Source: GCA-002793235 sp965267355
GTDB lineage: Bacteria; Bacteroidota; Bacteroidia; Flavobacteriales_E; Vicingaceae
Direction of reading: 5' to 3'
NCBI GenBank assembly: GCA_965267355.1
Contig: OZ253956.1
Span: 2,108,001 to 2,172,000 of the forward strand
DNA length: 64,000 bases
Both the position numbers and the translations under genes were made by a program. Positions 52,438 through 61,426 of the stretch are shown here, one piece after another. Position 1 is the stretch's first letter. Each line of letters begins with the position of its first letter. The notes below the pieces were generated by a model that saw only the letters and a list, made by a program, of their open reading frames with translations, was not told the DNA's origin and did no database searches.

Positions 52438-53286
52438 ATGAAAACCATTGAAGAAGGCATAAAATATTTTAAGAATGAACTGGCTGAATCTTATGATGAT
52501 AAGGAGTTGCAACAGATTATAGATATCACTTTTTGTTATTATTTGAATTTAACTAAAGTAGATTTACTTATAGATAAAGCTAAAAGTATTTCTGAAAGTC
52601 AAAAGCAAAAAATATTAGGAGTTATAGAAGAGCTTAAAAATCATAAGCCTTTAGCTTATATTTTAGGAGAATGGGAATTTTATGGTTTACCGTTTAAAGT
52701 TAATAAACACACATTAATTCCTAGACCTGAAACGGAAGAATTGGTTGAGTTGATTCTTAAAGAAAATAAGGAGGGCGGAAGCATTATAGATATTGGAACA
52801 GGAACAGGTTGCATTCCAATTGCTTTAAAGACTAACAATTCGAAGTACAATGTTTTTGCTGTAGATATAAGTGAAGAAGCTATAAAAATTGCTAAAGAGA
52901 ATGCTTTATTGAATAATGTGATTGTAGATTTTTCAGTGTATGATATTATAAAAAACAGAAATAACGAATTGACAAATAAATTTGATACAATTGTTAGTAA
53001 TCCACCTTATATTCCTCAAAAAGAAAAAACTTTAATGAGCAAAAATGTACTGGATTTTGAACCAGAATTAGCACTGTTTGTTGATAATGAAGAACCTTTA
53101 ATTTTTTACGAAGCTATTGCTGATTTTGCGCAACTTAATTTAGCTGATAATGGGAAGCTCTATTTTGAGATTAACGAGAACTATGGGGATGAGGTATGTG
53201 ATATGTTAAAAAACAAAGCATTTAAAAATATTAATATTGTAAAAGATATTAATGATAAAGATAGAATAGTTAAATGCCAAATATGA
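52438..53286 (+). CDS. prmC: Release factor glutamine methyltransferase
   Basis: N5-methylates the GGQ glutamine of peptide release factors RF1 and RF2. It starts at ATG 52438 (282 residues). The N-terminal helical domain is followed by PLAYILGEWEFYGLPFKVNKHTLIPRPETE, the SAM loop IIDIGTGTGCIPIAL and the catalytic NPPY in IVSNPPYIPQ. The last 13 bases overlap the bshB1 gene. Confidence 0.95.
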   Translation: MKTIEEGIKYFKNELAESYDDKELQQIIDITFCYYLNLTKVDLLIDKAKSISESQKQKILGVIEELKNHKPLAYILGEWEFYGLPFKVNKHTLIPRPETEELVELILKENKEGGSIIDIGTGTGCIPIALKTNNSKYNVFAVDISEEAIKIAKENALLNNVIVDFSVYDIIKNRNNELTNKFDTIVSNPPYIPQKEKTLMSKNVLDFEPELALFVDNEEPLIFYEAIADFAQLNLADNGKLYFEINENYGDEVCDMLKNKAFKNINIVKDINDKDRIVKCQI

Positions 53287-54005
53287 TAAACAAACTAGAT
53301 ATATTAGCAATAGGTGTGCATCCAGATGATGTTGAATTGAGTTGTTCAGGAACACTACTCAAGCACATTGAACAAGGGAGAAAGGTTGGAATTTTAGATT
53401 TAACTAAAGGAGAGTTAGGGAGTAGAGGGAGTGCAACATTACGTTTGAAAGAAGCTGAAAATGCTGCACAAATTATAGGAATTGAAGTGAGAGAGAATTT
53501 AGGGTTGGCAGATGGTTTCTTTGAAATCAATAAAGAACATCAAATTGCCATTATTAAGATAATTAGAAAGTATCAGCCTGATGTTGTATTAGCCAATGCC
53601 ATTACAGACAGACATCCGGACCATGGTAGAGCTGCAAAACTTATTTCAGATGCTTGTTTTTATTCAGGGTTGGTAAAGGTAGAAACAGGATTGGATGGGA
53701 TAAAACAAGATAAGTGGAGACCAAAAGCCGTTTATCATTACATTCAAGATAGGTATATTAAGCCTGATTTTGTAGTAGATGTTACACCTTATGTAGAGAA
53801 AAAGATGGAGGCTATTCAAGCGTTTAGTTCTCAATTTTATGATCCTGAATCGAAAGAACCAGAAACACCAATATCAGGAAAGGAATTCTTAGACTTTATT
53901 AAATCAAGAATGAGAAACATGGGCCGAGATGCTGGGTTTGAATATGCGGAAGGATTTACCACTCATAGGCCTGTTGGGGTAGATGATATTTTAGCTTTGA
54001 AGTAG
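53274..54005 (+). CDS. bshB1: Bacillithiol biosynthesis deacetylase BshB1
   Basis: Zinc-dependent deacetylase of the PIG-L/LmbE fold, 243 residues. It removes acetate from GlcNAc-malate in bacillithiol synthesis. Zinc ligands are in IGVHPDDVELSCSGT, with NAITDRHPDHGRAAKL; TKGELGSRGSATLRLKEAE is the BshB1-type block. Bacillithiol is the main low-molecular-weight thiol in many Bacteroidota. It starts inside the prmC reading frame. Confidence 0.93.
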   Translation: MPNMINKLDILAIGVHPDDVELSCSGTLLKHIEQGRKVGILDLTKGELGSRGSATLRLKEAENAAQIIGIEVRENLGLADGFFEINKEHQIAIIKIIRKYQPDVVLANAITDRHPDHGRAAKLISDACFYSGLVKVETGLDGIKQDKWRPKAVYHYIQDRYIKPDFVVDVTPYVEKKMEAIQAFSSQFYDPESKEPETPISGKEFLDFIKSRMRNMGRDAGFEYAEGFTTHRPVGVDDILALK

Positions 54006-54045
54006 CATGCAATATCTTTTACAAAACGAAGTTTAAGAATTAGCA

Positions 54046-55368
54046 TTGACAGGATTCAGTTTAAATAATTGGTTAACTACACACAAAGCCTTACAGATAT
54101 TTAATATAGGTAGGTTTAGTGCCAGTATGCTAACAGGTTTGCTGTTAGTTAATATTGGTTTGCCTATAGTTCAATTAGATAATTACGAATTATTCTTTTT
54201 TTATAGTAGTGCTATAAGTTTCTTTTGGATAACAGGGTTTCAACAAGCATTTTTAAGCTATTACGTAAAGTTAAAAGAGGAAAAGAGAAACTCCTTTAAA
54301 GGAATGTTTTTTCTATTAATCTCTTTATTAAGTATTGTTTCAGCTATTTTATTATACTTTATAATAGACTTTATAGGTGATGTTTCTACTTTTACTTCGG
54401 CCAGTAAATCTTTACTTTGGTTATTACTTGCATTTACAGCAATTACACCGCCTTCTTACTTTATTCATTTATTGTTCTTATTAGAGGATAAGCCTACTCA
54501 TATTTTAAGATTTGGAATAATTAACTTCTCCTTGCAGTTACTAATTGTTGTATTGACTGTAGCGATTGGGTATAGTCTTTATGATGCAATGTTGTTGCTG
54601 GTTGGTTTTGCTTTTTTACGGTTGCTTTATGGAGCTATACTTTTCTTTAGAAAGTTTACCTGGAAGTTTGAGTTTATAGAAATACTACCTGTTATTTTAA
54701 TAAGTCTGCCTTTAATCTTACACTCTTTAATGGGGAGATTAAGCGAATACATTGATGGTTATTTGGTAGAACAGTTTTTTACTGAAGATGGAATTTTTGC
54801 AATCTATCGTTATGGTGCTAAAGAATTGCCTTTCGTTCTTTTAATCATATCAAGTTTAGAGAGTGCATTAATTCCAGTTATTTCAGCCAATAGACAAGAA
54901 GGATTGCAACAAATTAAAACCAAGACCAAAAAATTAGCTCATTTCTTTTTTCCTGTGAGTATACTTTTGCTATTTGCTAGTAAACCACTTTATGTGTTTT
55001 TTTACGGTGAAGCATTTGAGCTTTCAGCACAGGTATTCAATATTTACATTTTAATTGTTTGTAGCAGAATTTTACTGCCACAGATGATATTAATAGTACA
55101 AAAGGATAGATATTTCCTGATAATTAGTACAGTGATTGAAGCAACTGTAAATGTTATGTTGAGTTTAGTTTTTTTACAAGAATATGGAATTATTGGAATT
55201 GCTTATGCAACAGTTATTGCAAATATGCTGAGTAAATTAATCATGATTGTTTTCAATTATTTTAAGCTAAAGATTAAGCCTTCGGAATACATTCCTTTTA
55301 AAACCATAGCCTTGTATAGTGTATTGTTAGTTGCAACATTTATTGTTCACGTTGTTTATATCTCATAA
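54046..55368 (+). CDS. Polysaccharide flippase-like membrane protein
   Basis: Protein of 440 residues with about twelve membrane helices, of the Wzx/MOP (polysaccharide biosynthesis) superfamily. Visible blocks are NIGRFSASMLTGLLLVNIGLPI at the start, GRLSEYIDGYLVEQFFTEDGIFAIYRYGAKE and a C-terminal IIGIAYATVIANMLSK. The start is TTG at 54046, since an in-frame TAA lies four codons upstream. It probably flips a lipid-linked sugar. Its end overlaps the convergent AsnB-like gene by 13 bases. Confidence 0.85.
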   Translation: MTGFSLNNWLTTHKALQIFNIGRFSASMLTGLLLVNIGLPIVQLDNYELFFFYSSAISFFWITGFQQAFLSYYVKLKEEKRNSFKGMFFLLISLLSIVSAILLYFIIDFIGDVSTFTSASKSLLWLLLAFTAITPPSYFIHLLFLLEDKPTHILRFGIINFSLQLLIVVLTVAIGYSLYDAMLLLVGFAFLRLLYGAILFFRKFTWKFEFIEILPVILISLPLILHSLMGRLSEYIDGYLVEQFFTEDGIFAIYRYGAKELPFVLLIISSLESALIPVISANRQEGLQQIKTKTKKLAHFFFPVSILLLFASKPLYVFFYGEAFELSAQVFNIYILIVCSRILLPQMILIVQKDRYFLIISTVIEATVNVMLSLVFLQEYGIIGIAYATVIANMLSKLIMIVFNYFKLKIKPSEYIPFKTIALYSVLLVATFIVHVVYIS

Positions 55369-57350
55369 ACATCTCGCCAAACAGCAAAAACAATTAATCT
55401 CCAAAGTCTTTGAGTACTCGTTTTTATGGTATTTTCAAAAAGTTCTTCAAAATTTGAATTTATGTTTTCCCATTCTACAAATTCATCATTTTTTCTTTTA
55501 GCAATAAGCTCCTTAAAAAAGGGTTTTAGTTGAATGAACCATTCTTTTTCAGGTGTAGCAAAACCAATTTTATCGGTTCTTTCATAAATTTCTTTTGGGA
55601 GTATATCCTTCAATGATTCTCGTAATAAAAATTTACTTTTTCCATTTCTGATTTTGTAGCTGCCAGAAATTTGAAACAACTCTTCAATCAGTTCAATATC
55701 ATCAGCAAAAGGAACCCTGGTTTCAACCGAAAAGTGCATAGAGTTTCTATCAGCCGTTCGTAATAAGTAATTTAAGCCATAAGTGTCAAATTGATGCTGC
55801 AACAAACAATTTAGGTTAGAGTTGAACTTATCGTTAGCGATCTTAATTCTTTTGTTGTGCTGTGCTAAGAAAGATGAATTAAGATGATTAAGTTCTGGTT
55901 GTTTTTGTTTTAATTTTTTCAAGTAATATTTCGGAAAATTATTAATCAACCATTTCTGAATAGGGAGTTTAAACAATTGTTTTTTATCAGAAAAACTACC
56001 ATTAGCTAAACCAATATTGGTAAAGAAATTAGAAAGTGAGAATGTTTTTAGGCTATTATAAGTTGAAGCAACATAATGTGTAGAGTAACCACCAAAAAGC
56101 TCGTCAGCACCCTGTCCATCCATAGATACTTTTACATTTTTACTATTTACAAGCTCCATTACCTTAAATTGTGAAAAGGTTGAAGAACCAATAAAAGGTA
56201 TATCCTGGACATAAACCAACTCATAAAGTTGTTGCTGTAAAACCTCAGCCGTAGGGTAGGTCTGATTCCAATTGGTTTTGGTTTGTTTTACTACTAAGTT
56301 AGCCCAATAGCTTTCATCAGCTGTGGTTTTAGGGTAAGAAGCCGTAAATACTTCTTGTTGCTCACCAATTTGTGCTATCTTTTTTTGTGATAAAAGTTGG
56401 TTGATTGTAGTAACTACACCCGAACTATCTATACCACCACTTAAGCAAGTACCCGTTTTTACATCTGCATTTAACCTGATGTCGATGGCTTTGGTAATTT
56501 TTGCTTTAATACTGTCTATAGTCTCTGCTGCTTGTTGCTTATTGTAATTTCCCCATTTTTTAGTACTCTTCAAGCTGTAGTAACGCTCAATTGAGAATTG
56601 TTGCGTGTTATAATCCAATGCAAAGCAATGAGCAGGCTTTAGCTCAAAAATGTTTTTAAAGAAACTTTCTGAATCAACCTCAGTTTTGTTGAGTACTAAA
56701 AAGTCGTAAACAGCAGTAGGATTAATTTCTTTTTCAAAACCTTCTATTTGTAGCAAGCCTTTTATTTCGCTACAAAAAGCAAAGTAATCGTTGTTGTTGA
56801 TGTAATAAAAGGGTTTAACACCAAAACGGTCGCGAGCACCAAATACTTTTTGGGTTTGCTTGTTGTAAATAACAAAGCTCCACATACCATTGAACTTGTG
56901 CAGGCATTTTTTTCCCCATTCTATGTATGCTTTTAGCACAACTTCAGTATCTGTTTGAGTAATAAAGGTGTGTCCTTTTTGTGCTAGTTCCTCTCTAATC
57001 TCTTGATAATTGTAAATCTCCCCATTATACACTATCCAATAATTCTCACTATCATCACACATAGGTTGATGACCGAATTCAGATAGATCTAAAATGGATA
57101 GTCTTCTGTGTCCAAGGCCAATGTTGTAATCATTGTTTAAAGCTGTAATATCTTGTTGAGGAGAATAGGAGAGTTGACTTTCTCTAACATTTTTAGGAGT
57201 ATCATTTCCATAGGTGGTTAAGGTCTGATCTTTACTGAAAAAAACACAGCCTTCATCATCAGGACCACGATGCTTAATGGTATTAAGCATTACAGGTAAA
57301 CTACTAAGTTTACTCTTATTAAAAGATAATATACCTGCTATGCCACACAC
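55356..57350 (-). CDS. asnB: Glutamine-dependent asparagine synthase family amidotransferase
   Basis: Protein of 664 residues with a class II glutaminase and an ATP-pyrophosphatase. The start is GTG at 57350, which places Cys2 (CGIAGILSF) as nucleophile after Met removal. RHRGPDDEG and the NGEIYNYQEIREEL block follow. The synthase domain has CLSGGIDSSGVVTTI and DGQGADELFGGYSTHY. It either makes asparagine or amidates a sugar or peptide in surface polysaccharide synthesis. The flippase neighbour is consistent with the second option but does not decide it. Confidence 0.9.
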   Translation of the reverse strand: MCGIAGILSFNKSKLSSLPVMLNTIKHRGPDDEGCVFFSKDQTLTTYGNDTPKNVRESQLSYSPQQDITALNNDYNIGLGHRRLSILDLSEFGHQPMCDDSENYWIVYNGEIYNYQEIREELAQKGHTFITQTDTEVVLKAYIEWGKKCLHKFNGMWSFVIYNKQTQKVFGARDRFGVKPFYYINNNDYFAFCSEIKGLLQIEGFEKEINPTAVYDFLVLNKTEVDSESFFKNIFELKPAHCFALDYNTQQFSIERYYSLKSTKKWGNYNKQQAAETIDSIKAKITKAIDIRLNADVKTGTCLSGGIDSSGVVTTINQLLSQKKIAQIGEQQEVFTASYPKTTADESYWANLVVKQTKTNWNQTYPTAEVLQQQLYELVYVQDIPFIGSSTFSQFKVMELVNSKNVKVSMDGQGADELFGGYSTHYVASTYNSLKTFSLSNFFTNIGLANGSFSDKKQLFKLPIQKWLINNFPKYYLKKLKQKQPELNHLNSSFLAQHNKRIKIANDKFNSNLNCLLQHQFDTYGLNYLLRTADRNSMHFSVETRVPFADDIELIEELFQISGSYKIRNGKSKFLLRESLKDILPKEIYERTDKIGFATPEKEWFIQLKPFFKELIAKRKNDEFVEWENINSNFEELFENTIKTSTQRLWRLIVFAVWRDVYEI

Positions 57351-57355
57351 TTACT

Positions 57356-57451
57356 TTGCTAAGGTATGAATATTGGATTATAGATACGAAAGAGCTTAAA
57401 TATTATTGTGAGGATGGGATTGTTTATAAAGTGAATGATTATTTTACTTAA
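57356..57451 (+). pseudogene. Possible gene fragment (Uma2-like tail)
   Basis: In the 101-base gap before the next gene, the plus strand encodes 31 codons, including EYWIIDTKELKYYCED, and ends at TAA 57449-57451. The EYWIID stretch recalls the C-terminal part of Uma2-family endonucleases, but it is short, has only a TTG start and could be chance. Confidence 0.2.
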
Positions 57452-58120
57452 TTAACCAAATCTAGCTTCTCTTATTAGTTTAGATTTATCTAGATGTAAA
57501 TAAAAACTAAATAAATCAACTAATATTTTTTCTATCTCTTTATCATTATGAGTTTTTGAATCTCGTCTAGAATCTAAGTAGTTTTCTCTTGTTATTTTTT
57601 CAGCAAGTTCTCCTAGGGTTTTTAGGTTGATTTCTTTTCCCATTCTTTCTGAAATAGTTAATCCAATTATTGCAAATGAAATACCAGATAAAGCATATAT
57701 CCAATTGAAGAAGAACATAATAAAAGAGCCAATAAACAGTAATAAAAAAATATTATTAATAAAGTAGGGGGGTCTTAATATACGAAGTTTAATACATAGA
57801 TACTCTTCAATTTCTTTTACTTTGGTTCTTCTTTCTTTTCTGGGTAGTATATCAATAAGAAGGGTGTCAGGCGTTATAAGATTACTATCTATGCCAGCTT
57901 TCAATAAAGCATTTTTTAATTTATAGAATGCTTGTTGTGTTGTGCAATTATCTATAGTGTCGAGTTGGATTTTATTTTTGATATGGTCACACATTTCGCC
58001 AAATGTGTCAATATAAGCAAGTTCATTATTTTTAAACTCAATATTAAATGATTTCTCTACCTTTATAAGGATATCTTCAATATCCTCAGGGTCAACATTT
58101 TTTAATTCAAAATCTTTCAT
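57452..58120 (-). CDS. Membrane protein with two ACP-like halves
   Basis: Protein of 222 residues. The N-terminal half (about 8-95) has an acyl-carrier-like four-helix pattern around AYIDTFGEMCDHIKNKI, but Thr replaces the phosphopantetheine Ser. Two membrane helices follow (about 123-138 and 142-156). The C-terminal half (about 165-222) repeats the motif as LKTLGELAEKI, followed again by a helix-rich end (IEKILVDLFSFYLHLDKS). I recall similar uncharacterised proteins in Bacteroidota, but no function is known. It sits alone upstream of the fabG terminator. Confidence 0.7.
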   Translation of the reverse strand: MKDFELKNVDPEDIEDILIKVEKSFNIEFKNNELAYIDTFGEMCDHIKNKIQLDTIDNCTTQQAFYKLKNALLKAGIDSNLITPDTLLIDILPRKERRTKVKEIEEYLCIKLRILRPPYFINNIFLLLFIGSFIMFFFNWIYALSGISFAIIGLTISERMGKEINLKTLGELAEKITRENYLDSRRDSKTHNDKEIEKILVDLFSFYLHLDKSKLIREARFG

Positions 58121-58155
58121 TAACCAAAGCTAGATTTACTCAAATATAACAAAAA

Positions 58156-58178
58156 AAAGCCCCGCAGTGCGAGGCTTT
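58156..58178 (-). terminator. Rho-independent terminator after fabG
   Basis: AAAGCC/GGCTTT outer stem with an inner CGC/GCG pairing, one mismatch and an AGT loop. On the minus strand it is followed by a run of eight T. It lies 22 bases past the fabG stop. Confidence 0.85.
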
Positions 58179-58199
58179 ATATCTTAAGTGTTTGTTTTA

Positions 58200-58946
58200 T
58201 CAGGTTTGCATGCCACCACAAACATTCATCGTTTGTCCAGACACATAAGTAGATAAATCAGAAGCTAAGAATAAGCACATGTTGGCTACATCTTCTGGGC
58301 TTCCGCCACGTTTCATTGGTATATCTTCTAACCAACCTGCTTTTACAGATTCGTCTAAATCAGCTGTCATTTCAGTTTCAATAAAACCTGGGCAAACTGC
58401 ATTACATCTGATATTACGAGAACCTAACTCCTGTGCAATAGATTTGGTAAAACCTATGATGCCAGCTTTGGAAGCGGCATAGTTAGATTGACCAGCATTA
58501 CCTTCAATACCTACTACAGAACTCATATTAATGATAGAGCCTGAACGCTGTTTTAATAATGTTCTTAAAGCACATTTAGTAATGTTAAATACAGATTTTA
58601 AATTAACGTTCATTACATCATCCCAGTTCTCTTCACTCATACGCATTAACAAACCATCTCTGGTAATTCCAGCATTATTTACAATGGCGTCAATTTGTCC
58701 AAACTCTTCTACTACAGCATTAATAAATTCTTCAGCAGCAGCGTAATCAGCTGCGTTAGATTTGTATGCTTTTGCTTTTATTCCTAATCCGTTTAACTCA
58801 GCTTCAAAAGCCTTTGCTTTATCATCTGAAGAAACATAAGTAAAAGCAATGTTCGCTCCGTTTTTAGCAAATACCTCTGCTATTCCTTTACCAATACCTC
58901 TAGTAGCACCAGTAACTATGGCAACTTTTCCTTCTAGTAATTTCAT
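58200..58946 (-). CDS. fabG: 3-oxoacyl-ACP reductase
   Basis: NADPH-dependent short-chain dehydrogenase of fatty-acid elongation, 248 residues. The cofactor loop is VTGATRGIGKGIAEVF, NNAGITRDGLLMRM follows, and the catalytic Ser-Tyr-Lys lie in NMSSVVGIEG and YAASKAGIIGF. The end SGQTMNVCGGMQT is typical of FabG. It lies downstream of sucD across a GC-rich repeat pair and may share its transcript. Confidence 0.96.
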   Translation of the reverse strand: MKLLEGKVAIVTGATRGIGKGIAEVFAKNGANIAFTYVSSDDKAKAFEAELNGLGIKAKAYKSNAADYAAAEEFINAVVEEFGQIDAIVNNAGITRDGLLMRMSEENWDDVMNVNLKSVFNITKCALRTLLKQRSGSIINMSSVVGIEGNAGQSNYAASKAGIIGFTKSIAQELGSRNIRCNAVCPGFIETEMTADLDESVKAGWLEDIPMKRGGSPEDVANMCLFLASDLSTYVSGQTMNVCGGMQT

Positions 58947-58961
58947 TTATTTCTTATTAAT

Positions 58962-59040
58962 GCCCCTCCTAGCCTCCCCGAAGGGGAGGGACTTATATTT
59001 ATCATTTTAACTCCCTCCCTTTGGGAGGGTTGGGGTGGGC
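58962..59040. repeat. Pair of GC-rich REP-like palindromes in opposite orientation
   Basis: The left unit (58962-58991) holds a CCTCCCC-GAA-GGGGAGG hairpin and the right unit (59012-59040) a CCCTCCC-TTT-GGGAGGG hairpin. Each has a C/G-rich tail (GCCCCTCCTAG and TTGGGGTGGGC), and the two units are near reverse complements. They fill the 94-base gap between the sucD stop (adjacent) and the fabG ATG. The G+C content is far above the surrounding DNA. Confidence 0.8.
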
Positions 59041-59919
59041 TTATACTTTTACCCCCATTAATTCAGCCATAGCTTCTCCAATATCAGCAGGAGAATCAAC
59101 TACAGTAATTCCGCATTCTCTCATAATTCTTTTCTTAGCCTGAGCAGTATCGTTTTCACCACCTACAATTGCACCAGCGTGTCCCATTGTTCTACCAGCA
59201 GGAGCAGTTTCTCCAGCAATAAAACCAACAACAGGTTTAGTTCCGTTTTCTTTAATCCACTCAGCAGCATTCGCTTCTAAATTTCCTCCAATCTCACCAA
59301 TCATCACGATACCTTCAGTTTCTGGATCGTTCATAAACAACTCAACAGCTTCTTTAGTAGTAGTTCCAATAATTGGATCACCGCCAATTCCAATAGCAGT
59401 AGAAATACCTAAACCAGCTTTTACTACTTGATCAGCAGCTTCATAAGTTAATGTTCCAGATTTAGAAACGATGCCAATTTTTCCATCTTTAAAGATGAAA
59501 CCTGGCATAATACCAACTTTAGCTCCGTCAGGTGTAATCACACCTGGGCAGTTAGGGCCTATTAATCTACAAGCTTTATCTTTTAAATATTCCTTAACAG
59601 GAATCATATCTTTTACAGGAATACCTTCAGTAATACAAACAATTACTTTTATACCTGCATCAGCAGCTTCCATAATGGCATCAGCAGCAAATGCTGGTGG
59701 TACAAACAAGATAGAAACATCAGCACCAGTTTCTTTAACAGCATCTTCAACTGTGTTAAATACAGGTCTATCTAAGTGAGTAGTTCCACCTTTACCTGGA
59801 GTAACACCACCAACTACATTAGTTTCATATTCTATCATTTGTCCAGCATGAAAAGTTCCCTCTCCACCTGTAAATCCTTGAACGATAACCTTTGAATTTT
59901 TATTTACAAGTACACTCAT
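59041..59919 (-). CDS. sucD: Succinyl-CoA ligase subunit alpha
   Basis: Alpha subunit of the TCA-cycle enzyme that converts succinyl-CoA to succinate with NTP formation, 292 residues. The CoA-binding start is KNSKVIVQGFTGGEGTFHAGQMIEYET, then CPGVITPDGAKVGIMPG. The phosphorylated His is in APAGRTMGHAGAIVGG. The beta subunit (sucC) is not in this window, as is common in Bacteroidota where the genes are apart. Confidence 0.97.
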   Translation of the reverse strand: MSVLVNKNSKVIVQGFTGGEGTFHAGQMIEYETNVVGGVTPGKGGTTHLDRPVFNTVEDAVKETGADVSILFVPPAFAADAIMEAADAGIKVIVCITEGIPVKDMIPVKEYLKDKACRLIGPNCPGVITPDGAKVGIMPGFIFKDGKIGIVSKSGTLTYEAADQVVKAGLGISTAIGIGGDPIIGTTTKEAVELFMNDPETEGIVMIGEIGGNLEANAAEWIKENGTKPVVGFIAGETAPAGRTMGHAGAIVGGENDTAQAKKRIMRECGITVVDSPADIGEAMAELMGVKV

Positions 59920-59943
59920 CTTTTAAGAAATTTGTTAGACGTT

Positions 59944-59951
59944 CAAAAATA
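59944..59951 (-). promoter_or_regulatory. Putative -7 box of sucD
   Basis: On the minus strand TATTTTTG matches TAnnTTTG, 24 bases before the sucD ATG. No -33 TTG is visible at the expected spacing. Confidence 0.35.
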
Positions 59952-60006
59952 AAATTTTATAATTAAAAAGCAGGGTAAAATTTAAAGTTTTAATTAACGA
60001 TTATTG

Positions 60007-60711
60007 TTAATCTCTTCTTCCTGCTAATAATGATATGTAATACATCAGAGTAACTAAAGAACCAAGAGCGGCAACAACATAGGTTAAAGCAGCCCATTTT
60101 AAAGCATCTTTAGCGTGCTCATATTCGGTAGTATTAACCACTCCGTTTTGTTTAATCCAAACTAAGGCTCTTTTGCTGGCATCAAACTCAACAGGAAGTG
60201 TTACAAAGCTAAATAAGGTGATTACTGAGTAAGCAGCAATTATAGCGTAAAGCACTAAGTCAAACGGGAATGCATTGAACAAAAAGTAACCACCAAAAAT
60301 ACTTAGCATAACAATGATGTTAATGATTCTACCGCTTGCATTTTGAAGAGGAACCAAAGCACTTCTAAATTGTAACATACTATATGCAGTGGCATGTTGC
60401 ACGGCATGACCGCATTCATGTGCAGCAATAGCAGCAGCAGCAGCATTACGGCCTTCATATACTTCAGGACTGAGGTTAACTGTTTTGTCCACGGGGTTAT
60501 AATGGTCGGTTAGTTTACCTTGTACACATTCTACCCGTACACTACCAATACCATGGTCAATCAACATTTTTTCGGCAACTTCTTTACCACTCATATTAGT
60601 AGAAAGTGGCATTTTACTGTATTTGTTAAATTTAGATTTTAGCGTTTGGCTTATTGCTAATCCAATTAGCATAAAAACAATACCGATAATGAATATTGGA
60701 CTTGTAATCAT
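60007..60711 (-). CDS. YugP-type zinc metallopeptidase
   Basis: Membrane-bound neutral zinc peptidase of 234 residues. The motif AAIAAHECGHAVQHATAYS has the HExxH zinc site, and the protein ends with three membrane helices. An N-terminal helix (SPIFIIGIVFMLIGLAI) anchors it. PVEFDASKRALVWI near residue 170 carries the family's third conserved block. The substrate is unknown. It lies 75 bases after folE on the same strand. Confidence 0.92.
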   Translation of the reverse strand: MITSPIFIIGIVFMLIGLAISQTLKSKFNKYSKMPLSTNMSGKEVAEKMLIDHGIGSVRVECVQGKLTDHYNPVDKTVNLSPEVYEGRNAAAAAIAAHECGHAVQHATAYSMLQFRSALVPLQNASGRIINIIVMLSIFGGYFLFNAFPFDLVLYAIIAAYSVITLFSFVTLPVEFDASKRALVWIKQNGVVNTTEYEHAKDALKWAALTYVVAALGSLVTLMYYISLLAGRRD

Positions 60712-60786
60712 TTTTTAATTTTTTTGATTCAAAAGTTCATCTTCAAAAAATATTCCTTTTGTAAAAACCTGCTTTTTTGTCATTTT

Positions 60787-61425
60787 TTATGACAGTTTGC
60801 TGCTGATTAAGCTAATAAATTCTTTACGAGTACTGTCTTTTTCAAAAGCACCAGTAAAAGAAGAAGTGGTAGTTACAGAATTCTGTTTTTGTATTCCTCT
60901 CATTTGCATGCACATATGTTGAGCTTCAATAACCACTGCCACGCCAAGTGGTTTTAGGGTTTGCTGAATACAATCTTTAATCTCATCAGTTAACCTCTCT
61001 TGTACTTGCAATCTTCTTGCAAAGGCATCTACAACTCTAGGTACTTTACTTAGACCAACAATTTTTCCATTTGGTATGTAAGCCACGTGAGCTTTACCAA
61101 AAAATGGCAGCATATGATGTTCACATAAAGAATAAACTTCAATATCTTTTACAATAACCATTTGGTTGTGGTCTTCAGTAAACAGTGCAGACTTCATAAT
61201 TTCAGCTGGGTCTAAATCATACCCGTGTGTAAGGTATTGCATGGCTTTAGCAACTCTTTCAGGGGTTTTAACCAAACCTTCTCGTTTAGGGTTTTCACCT
61301 AATAAACTCAATACATCTTTAAATCTTGATTGCAATGAGTCAATTTTCTCTGAATTATAGTGTTCTATTTTTTCATAACCATCCATATTGTTTTGTGAGG
61401 TCATATTATCATCATACTTCTTCAT
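60787..61425 (-). CDS. folE: GTP cyclohydrolase I
   Basis: Makes 7,8-dihydroneopterin triphosphate from GTP for folate synthesis and for queuosine precursors. Zinc ligands are in SLCEHHMLPFFGKAHV and the later Cys in EAQHMCMQMRGIQKQNS. Length (212) is normal. The queD-like gene ends one base before its ATG, so the two are surely cotranslated, which fits a shared pterin route. Confidence 0.97.
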   Translation of the reverse strand: MKKYDDNMTSQNNMDGYEKIEHYNSEKIDSLQSRFKDVLSLLGENPKREGLVKTPERVAKAMQYLTHGYDLDPAEIMKSALFTEDHNQMVIVKDIEVYSLCEHHMLPFFGKAHVAYIPNGKIVGLSKVPRVVDAFARRLQVQERLTDEIKDCIQQTLKPLGVAVVIEAQHMCMQMRGIQKQNSVTTTSSFTGAFEKDSTRKEFISLISSKLS

Positions 61426-61426
61426 A

